In this document: positions 20,219 through 30,406 of the stretch, piece by piece
Layout of the letters: each line of letters begins with the position of its first letter
How positions within the stretch are numbered: the stretch's first letter is position 1
NCBI RefSeq assembly: GCF_001583415.1
Contig: NZ_CP014475.1
Coordinates: forward strand, 310,001-374,000
Direction: 5' to 3'
DNA length: 64,000 nt
DNA from: Mycolicibacterium phlei
Lineage (GTDB): Bacteria > Actinomycetota > Actinomycetes > Mycobacteriales > Mycobacteriaceae
Notes under the pieces: model-generated
What the model was told of the DNA's origin: nothing
Databases searched by the model: none
The model's input: only the letters and a program-made list of their open reading frames with translations
Made by a program: the position numbers and the translations under genes

Positions 20219-21078
20219 GCGTAGACCACCTCCGGTTCGGGCTCCCAGATCTTGGCCGCCTCGACGCCGGGGAGCCCGGCGAGCGCGCGGTATTCGGATG
20301 CCATCGCCACCCAGTCGCCGGTCTCGGCGATGACGGCGGGCTTGCACGCGATCGCGTCGCGCACCACCGCGAACGAGTCGCGGTTGGACACCAGCAGCGT
20401 GTAGAACCCGTCGAACACCGCGCACAGTTCCTTGAGTGCGGTCTCGACGTCGCGGCCGGCGGCCAGCTGCTGCGCGATGAACCGCGCCCCCACCTCGGTG
20501 TCGTTCTCGGAGTCGAAACGCACTCCGGCGGCGCGCAGTTCACGCCGGATGGTGGCGTGGTTGGCGAACGACCCGTTGTGCACCATGCACTGCTCGGGGC
20601 CGACAGCGTAGGGGTGGCAGCCGGCCGGGGTGACCGCCGACTCGGTGGCCATCCGGGTGTGGCCGACGCCCTGCCAGCCCTGCGCCTTGGCCAGCCCCCA
20701 GTTCTCGGTGAGCACCTGGGGGTGGCCGACGCCCTTGAGCACCGCCATGTCCGCGCCGAAACCGGCGATCAGCGCGTCCGGGTACGCGGCGCGCACCGCG
20801 TCGTGCAGAACCTGTGAATCGACCTCGCCGGTAACCAGATACGTCTCGTCGTAGCGGCTCACCCGCACGTCGAGGCCGATCTCCTCGGCGGTCGGCTCGA
20901 CCTCGAGCACGGACACGCAGCCCTGCCCGGGCGGTGTCATGGTGGGGTCGCCGTACACCGCGACCCCGGCGGAATCCGAACCGCGGTCCCCCATTTCGCA
21001 GAGCATGCCGGTGAGCAGCTCGCCGAGGCGGGGATACAGGTCGGGGTTTCGCAGGTGCAGACCCACGATGCCACACAT
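20206..21078 (-). CDS. glxB: Class II glutamine amidotransferase subunit (GlxB/MgsA type)
   Basis: 290 residues, beginning MCGIVGLHL, so Cys2 is the N-terminal nucleophile of the Ntn glutaminase. GHTRMATESAVTPAGCHPYA and MVHNGSFANHATIRREL are the substrate-binding and oxyanion loops; ENDTEVGARFIAQQL follows. It releases ammonia, or an amine in gamma-glutamylamide-specific versions, from an amide donor for the GlxD site. It lies 17 bp after the glutamine-synthetase-like gene. Confidence 0.9.
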   Translation of the reverse strand: MCGIVGLHLRNPDLYPRLGELLTGMLCEMGDRGSDSAGVAVYGDPTMTPPGQGCVSVLEVEPTAEEIGLDVRVSRYDETYLVTGEVDSQVLHDAVRAAYPDALIAGFGADMAVLKGVGHPQVLTENWGLAKAQGWQGVGHTRMATESAVTPAGCHPYAVGPEQCMVHNGSFANHATIRRELRAAGVRFDSENDTEVGARFIAQQLAAGRDVETALKELCAVFDGFYTLLVSNRDSFAVVRDAIACKPAVIAETGDWVAMASEYRALAGLPGVEAAKIWEPEPEVVYAWTR

Positions 21079-21095
21079 CGTTGGCGATCCTTTCG

Positions 21096-22406
21096 TCAGA
21101 AGGCGGTCAGGTAGTTGTCGATCTCCCAGGGGGTGACCGCGCTGTGGTAGGTGAAGAACTCGTCGCGCTTGATGCTCGCGAAGTACTTGGCGACGCCCTC
21201 GCCGACGGCGTCGAGCACTCCGCAGACCACCGGGTCGGCCTCCAGCGCGTCCACCGCGTGCAGCAGCGTCGGCGGCAGCGGGGTGCGGTGCTGGGAGCCG
21301 ATGGCGCCCGGGTCGGTGCTGCGCTTGATGCCGTCGAGCCCGGCCCCGAGCGCCGCGGCCACCGCGAGGTACGGATTGGCCGACCCGTCGCCGCCGCGCA
21401 TCTCGATGCGCTGCGGGTCGGGCACCCGGATGTAGTGGGTGCGGTCGTTGCCGCCGTAGCTCGGGGTGTTCGGCGACCAGGCCGCACCCGAGGCCGTCGC
21501 GGTGGCGCGGGTCCGCTTGTAGGAGTTGACCGTCGGCGCCACCACGGCCTGCAGCGCGCAGGCGTGCTCGAGGATGCCGCCGAGGAACGAGTACGCGGTG
21601 TCGGACAGGCCCAGCCCGCGTTCGTCGGTGTCGGACGGGAACACCGGGGTGCCGCCGCTGGTCAGCGACATGTGCAGGTGCAGGCCGCTGCCGGTGCGAT
21701 CGGAGAACGGCTTGGGCATGAAGGTGGCCACCATGCCGCGCTCGGCGGCGATCGTGGACAGCAGGTAGCGCAGCGTGATCACGCGGTCGGCGGTGGTCAG
21801 CGCGTCGGCGAACTGGAAGTTCTGCTCGAACTGGCCGTTGCCGTCCTCGTGGTCGTTGGCGTAGTTCGACCAGCCCAGCGCGTTCATCGCCGACGAGATC
21901 GCGGTCAGGTGGTCATACATCCGGGTGACGCCGCGCGCGTCGTAGCAGGGCTGGGAGGCCGTGTCGTGGACGTCGGCGGTGGCGATGCCACCGTCGGGGG
22001 TGCGGCGCAGTAGGAAGTACTCGACCTCGGCGCCGACCCACGGTTCGTAGCCGGCGTCGGCGGCCTGCTGGATCAGGGCCTTGAGGATCACCCGCGGCGC
22101 GAACGGCCAGGGCTTGCCCTCGACGTGCGGGTCGCAGTGCACGAGCGCCAGACCCTCTTTGATGAACGGGATCGGGGTGAACGACGCCGGATCCGGGATC
22201 GCCATCATGTCGGGGTCCTTGGGCTCCTGGCCGATGGCGCCGACGGCGTAGCCGGCGAATCCGACGCCCTCGGTGGCCAGCAGCTCGACCGCCTCGACGG
22301 GGACGAGTTTGGCGCACGGTTTGCCGCGCAGATCGACGAAAAGCGCGAGGATGAACTTCGTGCCTGACGCCTCGGCCAGGCTCGCGAGGTCAGCGGTCAT
22401 CTTCAA
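21096..22406 (-). CDS. glnT: Glutamine-synthetase-family protein (GlnT / gamma-glutamylamide synthetase type)
   Basis: 436 residues, type III-like short glutamine synthetase. Metal and ATP motifs: VGAEVEYFLLRR, NHE-equivalent YANDHEDGNGQFEQNF, MPKPFSDRTGSGLHLHMSL, NSYKRTR and RVPDPQRIEMRGGDGSANPY. The adenylylation-site region of GlnA is absent. First gene of the six-gene operon. In rhizobia and methylotrophs such genes with glxBCD encode gamma-glutamylmethylamide or related synthetases that ligate an amine to glutamate. The true amine here is unknown; ordinary glutamine synthesis is possible. Confidence 0.9.
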   Translation of the reverse strand: MKMTADLASLAEASGTKFILALFVDLRGKPCAKLVPVEAVELLATEGVGFAGYAVGAIGQEPKDPDMMAIPDPASFTPIPFIKEGLALVHCDPHVEGKPWPFAPRVILKALIQQAADAGYEPWVGAEVEYFLLRRTPDGGIATADVHDTASQPCYDARGVTRMYDHLTAISSAMNALGWSNYANDHEDGNGQFEQNFQFADALTTADRVITLRYLLSTIAAERGMVATFMPKPFSDRTGSGLHLHMSLTSGGTPVFPSDTDERGLGLSDTAYSFLGGILEHACALQAVVAPTVNSYKRTRATATASGAAWSPNTPSYGGNDRTHYIRVPDPQRIEMRGGDGSANPYLAVAAALGAGLDGIKRSTDPGAIGSQHRTPLPPTLLHAVDALEADPVVCGVLDAVGEGVAKYFASIKRDEFFTYHSAVTPWEIDNYLTAF

Positions 22407-22472
22407 ACACCTGTCTGTGAGGGAAGTGGCGTGGGGCGGCCTCCTTTCGGCCGTTAACTGTGAGTAGACGTT

Positions 22473-22516
22473 GTTTCTGTTACGGAGACTAGTTTCGCAT
22501 GTTGCGTGCTCGTTAC
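22473..22516. promoter_or_regulatory. Clustered GlnR-like half sites upstream of the glnT-glx operon
   Basis: Within 44 bp the + strand carries GTTTC (22473), GTTAC (22479), GTTTC (22492), GTTGC (22501) and GTTAC (22512). Read on the operon strand these are GAAAC/GTAAC-type elements. The pair at 22501-22516 has the GTnAC-N6-GnAAC spacing of actinobacterial GlnR boxes; the others deviate. Position 67-110 bp upstream of the operon start fits a nitrogen-responsive promoter. Confidence 0.4.
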
Positions 22517-22544
22517 AAGTGCGTCTCTGGCTAGAGTTCGAGCG

Positions 22545-22997
22545 GTGAGGAGCCTCGACTGGCGGTGGTGGGTGGCGATCGGCGTCGTCGTGATCGCGCT
22601 GATCGCCCTGATCTACTCGCGGCTGACCGCACCGCCCGAGGAGTGCAAACCGGTGCTCGAGTTGCTCGAGTACAACAGCTCCCAGGGCCAGTTGATCCGG
22701 GAGAAGACCGCCGACGAGGAGGGGGTGCCGACCGCGGCCGATGAGATCGCCTACCAGGCCTGGGCCGACGGCCTGGCCGAGCGGGCCCGCAACGTCGATG
22801 AACCGTCGTTGCGGTTCACCGCGATCGAGGTGGCCGACCTGGCGGCGACGTTCGTCCGCACGATGCCGGAGGTGCGTGCCGCCGCGGAGTCCCGGGTGCC
22901 CGGCGCACCGACCCCGGCGGTGGTGTTCGAACAGGCGGCACGCAGCGACCAGATCCAGCGCAAATTAGCTGAACTCGCCGACGCGTGTAAGACCTGA
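22545..22997 (+). CDS. Conserved hypothetical membrane-anchored protein (150 aa)
   Basis: The GTG at 22545 gives VRSLDWRWWVAIGVVVIALI, a single N-terminal membrane anchor (about residues 7-25), followed by a soluble, helical, charged domain. Two cysteines (ECKP, DACKT) near the two ends of the soluble part could pair. No family recognised. Faces away from the glnT operon. The next gene begins 30 bp downstream and may be co-transcribed. Confidence 0.7.
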   Translation: MRSLDWRWWVAIGVVVIALIALIYSRLTAPPEECKPVLELLEYNSSQGQLIREKTADEEGVPTAADEIAYQAWADGLAERARNVDEPSLRFTAIEVADLAATFVRTMPEVRAAAESRVPGAPTPAVVFEQAARSDQIQRKLAELADACKT

Positions 22998-23027
22998 CGG
23001 CGACGTAAGTCAAATAAGGTGGCCCAC

Positions 23028-24011
23028 GTGTGTACCCGTGTTGTGTATCTAGGGCCCAATGACCGAATCGTCACCGGTCGGTCGATGGACTGGAAAACCG
23101 AGATCGGCACCAACCTGTGGGTCTTGCCCCGCGGGGTGCACCGCACCGGCCAGGGTGGCGCCAACTCCGCCGAGTGGACGTCGAAGTACGGCAGCGTGGT
23201 GGCCAGCGGCTACGACATCTCCACCGTGGATGGACTTAACGAGGCCGGGCTGGCCGTGAACCTGCTGTGGTTGGTCGAGTCGGTGTACCCGGACGCCACC
23301 GCCGGCGGCCCCGCCGTTTCGCTGGCGCTGTGGGGCCAGTACGTGCTGGACAACTTCGCGACCGTCGCCGAGGCCGTCAAGGAGTTGACCGCCACCCCGC
23401 TGCGCGTCGCTACCGCCGAGGTCCCCGGCGAGGGCCGGATGGCAACGCTGCACCTCGCGATGTCCGACGCCACCGGCGACAGCGCGATCATCGAGTACAT
23501 CGACGGCAAGCAGGTCATCCATCACAGCCGCGACTACCAGGTGATGACCAACTCGCCGACCTTCGACAAACAGCTCGCCATCACCCAGTACTGGGAGGAG
23601 ATCGGCGGGACGGTGATGCTGCCCGGCACCAACCGGGCCGCCGACCGGTTCGTGCGGGCGTCGTTCTACATCAACGCGGTGCCCAAGGTCGACGACCCGG
23701 TGCTGGCCCCCGCCACGGTGTTCAGCGTCGTGCGCAACGCGTCGGTGCCCTACGGCATCTCCACCCCGGACCAGCCGAACATCTCGTCGACCCGGTGGCG
23801 GACCGTCATCGACCACAAGTCGCTGCGGTACTTCTTCGAGTCGGCGCTGTCGCCGAACACGTTCTGGGTGGACCTGCACAAGCTCGATTTCAGCGAGGGC
23901 GCGCCGACGCGACGGCTGACGCTGGGCGAGGGCGAGAAGGCGATCTTCGCAGGCGACACCAGCTCACAGTTCGAGCAGGCCGAGCCGTTCACGTTCCTCG
24001 GCCTGCCCTGA
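23028..24011 (+). CDS. Linear amide C-N hydrolase (choloylglycine hydrolase / penicillin V acylase family)
   Basis: 327 residues. The GTG at 23028 is chosen because it places Cys at position 2 (VCTRVVYLG), the Ntn nucleophile exposed after Met removal; a GTG at 23019 would bury it. Family signatures: RSMDWKTEIGTNLWVLPRG (catalytic Arg/Asp region), LNEAGLAVNLLWL, and VMTNSPTFDKQL (Asn of the oxyanion hole). Substrates of the family include bile salts, penicillin V and acyl-homoserine lactones; which one applies cannot be told. No signal peptide. Confidence 0.85.
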   Translation: MCTRVVYLGPNDRIVTGRSMDWKTEIGTNLWVLPRGVHRTGQGGANSAEWTSKYGSVVASGYDISTVDGLNEAGLAVNLLWLVESVYPDATAGGPAVSLALWGQYVLDNFATVAEAVKELTATPLRVATAEVPGEGRMATLHLAMSDATGDSAIIEYIDGKQVIHHSRDYQVMTNSPTFDKQLAITQYWEEIGGTVMLPGTNRAADRFVRASFYINAVPKVDDPVLAPATVFSVVRNASVPYGISTPDQPNISSTRWRTVIDHKSLRYFFESALSPNTFWVDLHKLDFSEGAPTRRLTLGEGEKAIFAGDTSSQFEQAEPFTFLGLP

Positions 24012-24111
24012 ATCCGGGGCTGAACAGGGTCCCTGCCACGGGCGGGAAAAATCGGGTGCGCGCAGCCCTTATCCTTGTTGGGATCCTCCCCGCAGTTGAA
24101 AGGCTTGTTCC

Positions 24112-26443
<2,332 letters not shown>

Positions 26444-26445
26444 CT

Positions 26446-27567
26446 TTGCGCCGGAACTGGATTCCCGCAGGCCTTCTCTCGATCGTTCTCTGCTGGAGTG
26501 CAGTCTCGGCCGTCGCGCATGCGCAGCCCGAGCCGGCGCCGGATTCGGTGCTGCCGCCGCTGGCTCCCGGACAGGTGCTGCGTATCGGCGTGACCGCCGG
26601 AACCGGAACGCAGACACGCGATTACGGCATCGGCGGCACCGACCTGTGCGAGTTCATGGAGTTCCCCAGCGGCATCCTGCAGGTGTGCGGGGACAGCTTC
26701 GCCGGTGAGGGCGTGGGTTACGGCGGGTGGTACTCGCCGATCGCGCTGCACGTGGAGCCGGCCTCGATCAACGACCCGGGCGGCCTGCGCTACGACGGGG
26801 TGATGGGCACCCGCGAGCGGCTGCTGGCCGATCCGACACCGCCGGGGATGTCGCAGCTGCCCGCGGGAGTGGTGCAGATCAACCGGCAGAACTGGATGCT
26901 GGTCACCACGGTGCGCGACCTGCGGCCGCAGACCTCAAAGTTGGTGAAAGCCGAACCAGCACAGGCGAACTGGCAGACCGTTCCGGGTACGGAACGGGAC
27001 GCGGCGTACGCCGAGGGCAGGCAGTCGCAGATCAGCGGGTACTACGACCCGATCCCGCGGCCGGACTCCGAACGCGGCTGGGTGTACATCGTGGCCGACA
27101 ACTTCGACCGCAGCCAGCCGCTGGTGCTCTACCGGGTGAGACCGCAGGACTTCACCGACCGGGCGGCGTGGGAGGGCTGGTCGGCCGTCGAGGGGTGGGG
27201 GCATCCGCCGACGCCGTTGTGGCCGGAGCAGATCGGGGAGATGAGCATCCGGCAGATTGACGGCAAGACCGTGCTGTCGTATTTCAACGCCACCACCGGC
27301 AACATGGAGATACGGGTGGCCGACGACCCGACGCAGCTGGGCGCCGCGCCGGTGACGACGGTGGTGGTGGCGTCGGACTGGCCGGATCCGGTGGATCATC
27401 TCGGGCCGCCGGACAACAACCGGCTGGCCCAACCGTACGGCGGCTACATCTCGCCGGGTTCCACGCTCGACGAGGTGCGGGTGTTCGTCAGCCAGTGGAA
27501 CACCGGCCCGCGCGGCGGCTGGCCGTACCGGGTGATCCAGTTCGCGGTGAACCCGTACAAGCCGTAA
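26446..27567 (+). CDS. Secreted DUF4185 protein (Rv3707c-like)
   Basis: 373 residues, TTG start 2 bp after the asd stop, so probably part of the lysC-asd transcript. Signal peptide (GLLSIVLCWSAVSAVAHAQP) indicates export. The mature part has repeated beta-propeller-like segments (GIGGTDLCEFMEFPSGILQVCGD; SGYYDPIPRPDSERGWVYIV; VLSYFNATTGNMEIR; RLAQPYGGYISPGSTLDEVR), consistent with a five-bladed glycosidase-like fold. Arabinofuranosidase-type activities have been reported for DUF4185-related mycobacterial proteins; here it is only a suggestion. Confidence 0.82.
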   Translation: MRRNWIPAGLLSIVLCWSAVSAVAHAQPEPAPDSVLPPLAPGQVLRIGVTAGTGTQTRDYGIGGTDLCEFMEFPSGILQVCGDSFAGEGVGYGGWYSPIALHVEPASINDPGGLRYDGVMGTRERLLADPTPPGMSQLPAGVVQINRQNWMLVTTVRDLRPQTSKLVKAEPAQANWQTVPGTERDAAYAEGRQSQISGYYDPIPRPDSERGWVYIVADNFDRSQPLVLYRVRPQDFTDRAAWEGWSAVEGWGHPPTPLWPEQIGEMSIRQIDGKTVLSYFNATTGNMEIRVADDPTQLGAAPVTTVVVASDWPDPVDHLGPPDNNRLAQPYGGYISPGSTLDEVRVFVSQWNTGPRGGWPYRVIQFAVNPYKP

Positions 27568-27572
27568 GTCCG

Positions 27573-27932
27573 TCAGCGGCAGCAGTCCGGGTCGAGCACA
27601 GTGCACAGTGCGCCCAGGGCCTCGGGCGCGGGACGGTGAAAGACGTTCATTCCCCGGCGATCTGACACGACGAACCCGGCGCGCCTCAACTGGGTCAGGT
27701 GGTGGCTGACCGTCGACTCGCTCAACCCCAGAGCTGCCGACAGATCGCCGCTGTTCTCCTCGCCTGCCGGGGAACTGAACAGCATCGACATGATCCTGAC
27801 CCGCGCAGGGTCAGCGAGCGCCTTCAGCCGCAACGCCACCTGAAGGGCGTCGTCCTCGCTCATCGGACCTGCCGCCACCGGGGCGCAGCACACCGGGGTG
27901 GACATGTCGATGATCGGCAGGGCTTTGGGCAT
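27573..27932 (-). CDS. arsR: ArsR-family metalloregulator
   Basis: 119 residues. Winged helix with LKALADPARVRIMSML and LGLSESTVSHHLTQLRRAGF. Cysteines at both ends (STPVCCAPVAAG and LDPDCCR) resemble the As(III)/Cd(II) site of mycobacterial Rv2642-type ArsR rather than the classic CVCDL in the recognition helix. Divergent from cadI, with a TTGACA-TT-TATCAA dyad between them. Convergent with the DUF4185 gene. Confidence 0.88.
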   Translation of the reverse strand: MPKALPIIDMSTPVCCAPVAAGPMSEDDALQVALRLKALADPARVRIMSMLFSSPAGEENSGDLSAALGLSESTVSHHLTQLRRAGFVVSDRRGMNVFHRPAPEALGALCTVLDPDCCR

Positions 27933-27952
27933 GAGTCCAGTCTGCCACTAGA

Positions 27953-27966
27953 TTGACATTTATCAA
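27953..27966. promoter_or_regulatory. Putative ArsR operator overlapping the cadI -35 element
   Basis: TTGACATTTATCAA is an imperfect dyad (TTGAyA-nn-TrTCAA) in the arsR-cadI spacer. Its left half is a consensus -35 TTGACA toward cadI, so binding of ArsR would occlude the promoter. Confidence 0.55.
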
Positions 27967-28024
27967 AAAGGTGGCATTCTGATGGTCATCATTTCGATAT
28001 ATGTCACACAGGTCTGGAGATTTG

Positions 28025-28507
28025 ATGTCCCGCATGCAACTCGCCCTCAACGTCGATGACCTCGACGAGGCGATCACGTTCTACTCGAAACTCTTCAACA
28101 CCGCCCCCGCCAAGGTGAAGCCCGGCTACGCGAACTTCGCCGTCGCCGACCCGCCGCTGAAACTCGTCCTGCTGGAGAACCCTGGCAAGGGCGGGACGAT
28201 CAACCACCTCGGCGTCGAGGTCGAGTCCAGCGAGACCGTGCACGCCGAGATCGCGCGACTGGCCGGCGAAGGACTGTTCACCGAGGAGGAGATCAACACC
28301 ACCTGCTGCTTCGCCACACAGGACAAGGTGTGGGTGACGGGGCCCGGCGGCGAGAAATGGGAGGTCTACACCGTGCTCGCCGACTCCGAGACGTTCGGCG
28401 CCAGCCCACGGCATCTCGACGACCCCGGCGACAGTGTGGGCGGCGCGTGTTGCGGGGGTTCGGCCTCCGAGTCCGCCCAGGCTGAGTCTGCCGACACCTG
28501 CTGCTGA
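28025..28507 (+). CDS. cadI: ArsI/CadI-family glyoxalase-fold protein
   Basis: 160 residues. VOC fold: MQLALNVDDLDEAITFYSKL, metal ligand His61 in TINHLGVEVE and Glu113 in GEKWEVYTVLAD. The vicinal Cys94-Cys95 pair (NTTCCFATQD) is the trivalent-arsenic site of ArsI C-As lyases. Additional Cys pairs at the C-terminus (GGACCGG; ADTCC) add metal-binding capacity. ArsI demethylates trivalent organoarsenicals such as MAs(III); M. tuberculosis CadI is cadmium-induced. No arsenate reductase or Acr3 pump is adjacent, unlike the M. tuberculosis locus. Confidence 0.88.
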   Translation: MSRMQLALNVDDLDEAITFYSKLFNTAPAKVKPGYANFAVADPPLKLVLLENPGKGGTINHLGVEVESSETVHAEIARLAGEGLFTEEEINTTCCFATQDKVWVTGPGGEKWEVYTVLADSETFGASPRHLDDPGDSVGGACCGGSASESAQAESADTCC

Positions 28508-28526
28508 CGGTGCCGGGGCGGGTAGT

Positions 28527-29744
28527 TCAGGCGACGTGGCTGACGTGCTCGGCGGACTCGCCGATGGTGGCGCCGTCGTCGCCGATGATGGTGCGCATCA
28601 GCGCCCGGTGCTCGCGTTCGCCGCGGGCGGTCGCGCGCTCGATGCCGCCGGGCAGCGTCACCGCCGCCGCACTGCGCACCAGGTTCACCGGCAGCCGCAG
28701 CACCGGATACCACGGCAGGTGCGGTTTGAGGCCCAGCGCCCGCATGGTCTTGGGCCCGAGGAACCCGCTGGTGATCGACAGATGCTGGGCGCGGGCCAGC
28801 CGCCGGCGGAACCCGGGCAGCGAGTCGTAGTGCCAGATCAGCGGATCGTCGGCCATCGGCATCGCCAGTTGCCGCGACGACTCGTCGGGCTCGGCCAGCG
28901 CGGACAGCGTGTGGTACAGCACCCGGATGCTGTCGCGGAGCCCGCGCGGCAGCCACTCGTCCTCCACGCCCATCAGCCAGCCGACGTACCGGGTCAGGTG
29001 GGCGACCGCGTCATAGTCCTTGGGCCGCAACACAACACCCATACCGGCGGACCCGATCGCGGGTGCCACCAGCGCGCCGATCAGCGTCGCCGCCATATCG
29101 GTCTGGTTGATCGGCACACCCCAGTCGTCGGCGCGCCAGTCCGGCATCGCCGCGACGTGCTTACGCACCAGGCCGTGGATCAGCCGTACTCGCAACGTCG
29201 AGCGGTAGCCCGAACCGAACTTCTCCAGTCCGCCCTCGGCGATGACGTCCATCGCCCACTGCATCGTCTCGGCGAACCGCTTGTTGGAGCCCTTCTCCAG
29301 CGCCCCGGTGCGCAGCAGCGTCTTGTTGAAGCCGGAGAACTGGTAGCCGCCCAGCAGCGACACGTCGCGCGCGACGTACATGCCGTCGGCGCCGCCGCGG
29401 CGCAGCGCCCGCTGACCTCGGCGCAGCTTGGCCGGATCGACCCAGCCAGGCGTCGCCTCGACCAGGTCGAAGAACTCGCGCAGCGGGGCCGGTGCGTCCG
29501 GGATCGCGTCGATGCCCTCGGCCAGTGCCCGGTCGAACAGCGGCCGGGTCTCCTTCACGCCGACGCTGGTCATCCACTCGACCAGCCGGTCCACCGGCTC
29601 GTCGCCGACGGTCAGACGCTCGCCGAGCCGCCGCCACTGCTGTGCGTTGGGCGGCTTGATGCCCAGCCCGCGGGCCATCACGTGGATGGCCACCGGCACC
29701 GGGCGCGGACTGTCCGGATGGCGGGTCGGGATGAGCCGCTCCAT
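28527..29744 (-). CDS. Oxygenase MpaB family protein (DUF2236)
   Basis: 405 residues from the ATG at 29744, which has a GGGAGGT site; an earlier in-frame start at 29768 lacks one. Family landmarks: LGGYQFSGFNKTLLRTG, RLIHGLVRKHV and INQTDMAATLIG. MpaB/latex-clearing-type proteins use haem for oxygenation of isoprenoid or fatty chains; substrate unknown. An 18-bp dyad lies directly upstream, suggesting TetR-type control, but no TetR gene is nearby. Confidence 0.8.
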   Translation of the reverse strand: MERLIPTRHPDSPRPVPVAIHVMARGLGIKPPNAQQWRRLGERLTVGDEPVDRLVEWMTSVGVKETRPLFDRALAEGIDAIPDAPAPLREFFDLVEATPGWVDPAKLRRGQRALRRGGADGMYVARDVSLLGGYQFSGFNKTLLRTGALEKGSNKRFAETMQWAMDVIAEGGLEKFGSGYRSTLRVRLIHGLVRKHVAAMPDWRADDWGVPINQTDMAATLIGALVAPAIGSAGMGVVLRPKDYDAVAHLTRYVGWLMGVEDEWLPRGLRDSIRVLYHTLSALAEPDESSRQLAMPMADDPLIWHYDSLPGFRRRLARAQHLSITSGFLGPKTMRALGLKPHLPWYPVLRLPVNLVRSAAAVTLPGGIERATARGEREHRALMRTIIGDDGATIGESAEHVSHVA

Positions 29745-29762
29745 AGCTGTACCTCCCGCTGT

Positions 29763-29780
29763 TGACAACGTCTGTAGTCA
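29763..29780. promoter_or_regulatory. 18-bp dyad upstream of MpaB-family gene
   Basis: TGACAACGTCTGTAGTCA fits TGAC-n-AC-nnnn-GT-n-GTCA. It starts 19 bp upstream of the MpaB-family start codon, a typical TetR operator size and place. Confidence 0.35.
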
Positions 29781-29879
29781 GATTATGCCGGGCGGCCGGG
29801 GAGAGTCAACGGCGGGGCTCATAGCGGGTTCATAGGTTATTCATGCCCAGCACATGAGAAGGAGGCGCACTATGGCGGC

Positions 29880-30248
29880 ATGAGCGAAACCCCTGTGAAT
29901 GAGACGTCCTCGTCCGAACCCCCGACCACCCCGGTGCAGGCGCAGCCACCCGTCGTCGCCGCCGCCCGGCCGTCGCGCCTCGGGGCCGTCGCCGCCTGGG
30001 TCGGGATCGTCGCGGGCATCGTCTTCATCGTCGCGGTGATCTTCTTCTCCGGGTTCATCCTCGGTAAGCAGTCCGGCGGCTACCACCGCGGTCATCACGG
30101 CGGGCACGACGGGCCGGCGATGATCTTCCGTAAAGGCCCGCCCCCGATGATGGGCCCCATGGGTCCGATGGGGCCGCACGGTCAGTTCCACCGCCCGGAT
30201 GCGCCGGACGTGCCGCAGCCCCCGACCAGTACGCCCGCGCGGCCGTAA
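29880..30248 (+). CDS. Small Pro/Met/His-rich membrane protein (122 aa)
   Basis: Pro/Ala-rich N-terminus (about 1-32), one strong transmembrane helix (VAAWVGIVAGIVFIVAVIFF at about 37-56), then a Gly/His tail (GGYHRGHHGGHDG) and a Met/Pro repeat (MMGPMGPMGPHG). No domain recognised. Comparable in position and Pro content to the small M. tuberculosis gene Rv3706c. His/Met clusters could bind metal, which is speculation. Followed by a strong hairpin. Confidence 0.72.
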   Translation: MSETPVNETSSSEPPTTPVQAQPPVVAAARPSRLGAVAAWVGIVAGIVFIVAVIFFSGFILGKQSGGYHRGHHGGHDGPAMIFRKGPPPMMGPMGPMGPHGQFHRPDAPDVPQPPTSTPARP

Positions 30249-30266
30249 CGCGTTCACCCGCCTTAC

Positions 30267-30305
30267 GGGGTTGATCGCTCGCACATGGTGCGGGTGATCA
30301 ACCCC
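30267..30305. terminator. Strong hairpin terminator-like structure
   Basis: GGGGTTGATC (30267-30276) pairs with GATCAACCCC (30296-30305), with an inner CGCAC-ATG-GTGCG stem. It is 19 bp after the stop of the 122-aa membrane protein and 100 bp before the catalase. There is no long U-run, as usual in mycobacteria. Confidence 0.65.
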
Positions 30306-30406
30306 TTAAGTGTTCTGCGGGACATGTTTGGGATCGATCCAATCCTGGAACCCCCGGTAGGAGGCGGCCCGGCCCGGATGCCGTCTGATCCGAGGAGGCG
30401 AGCGAC

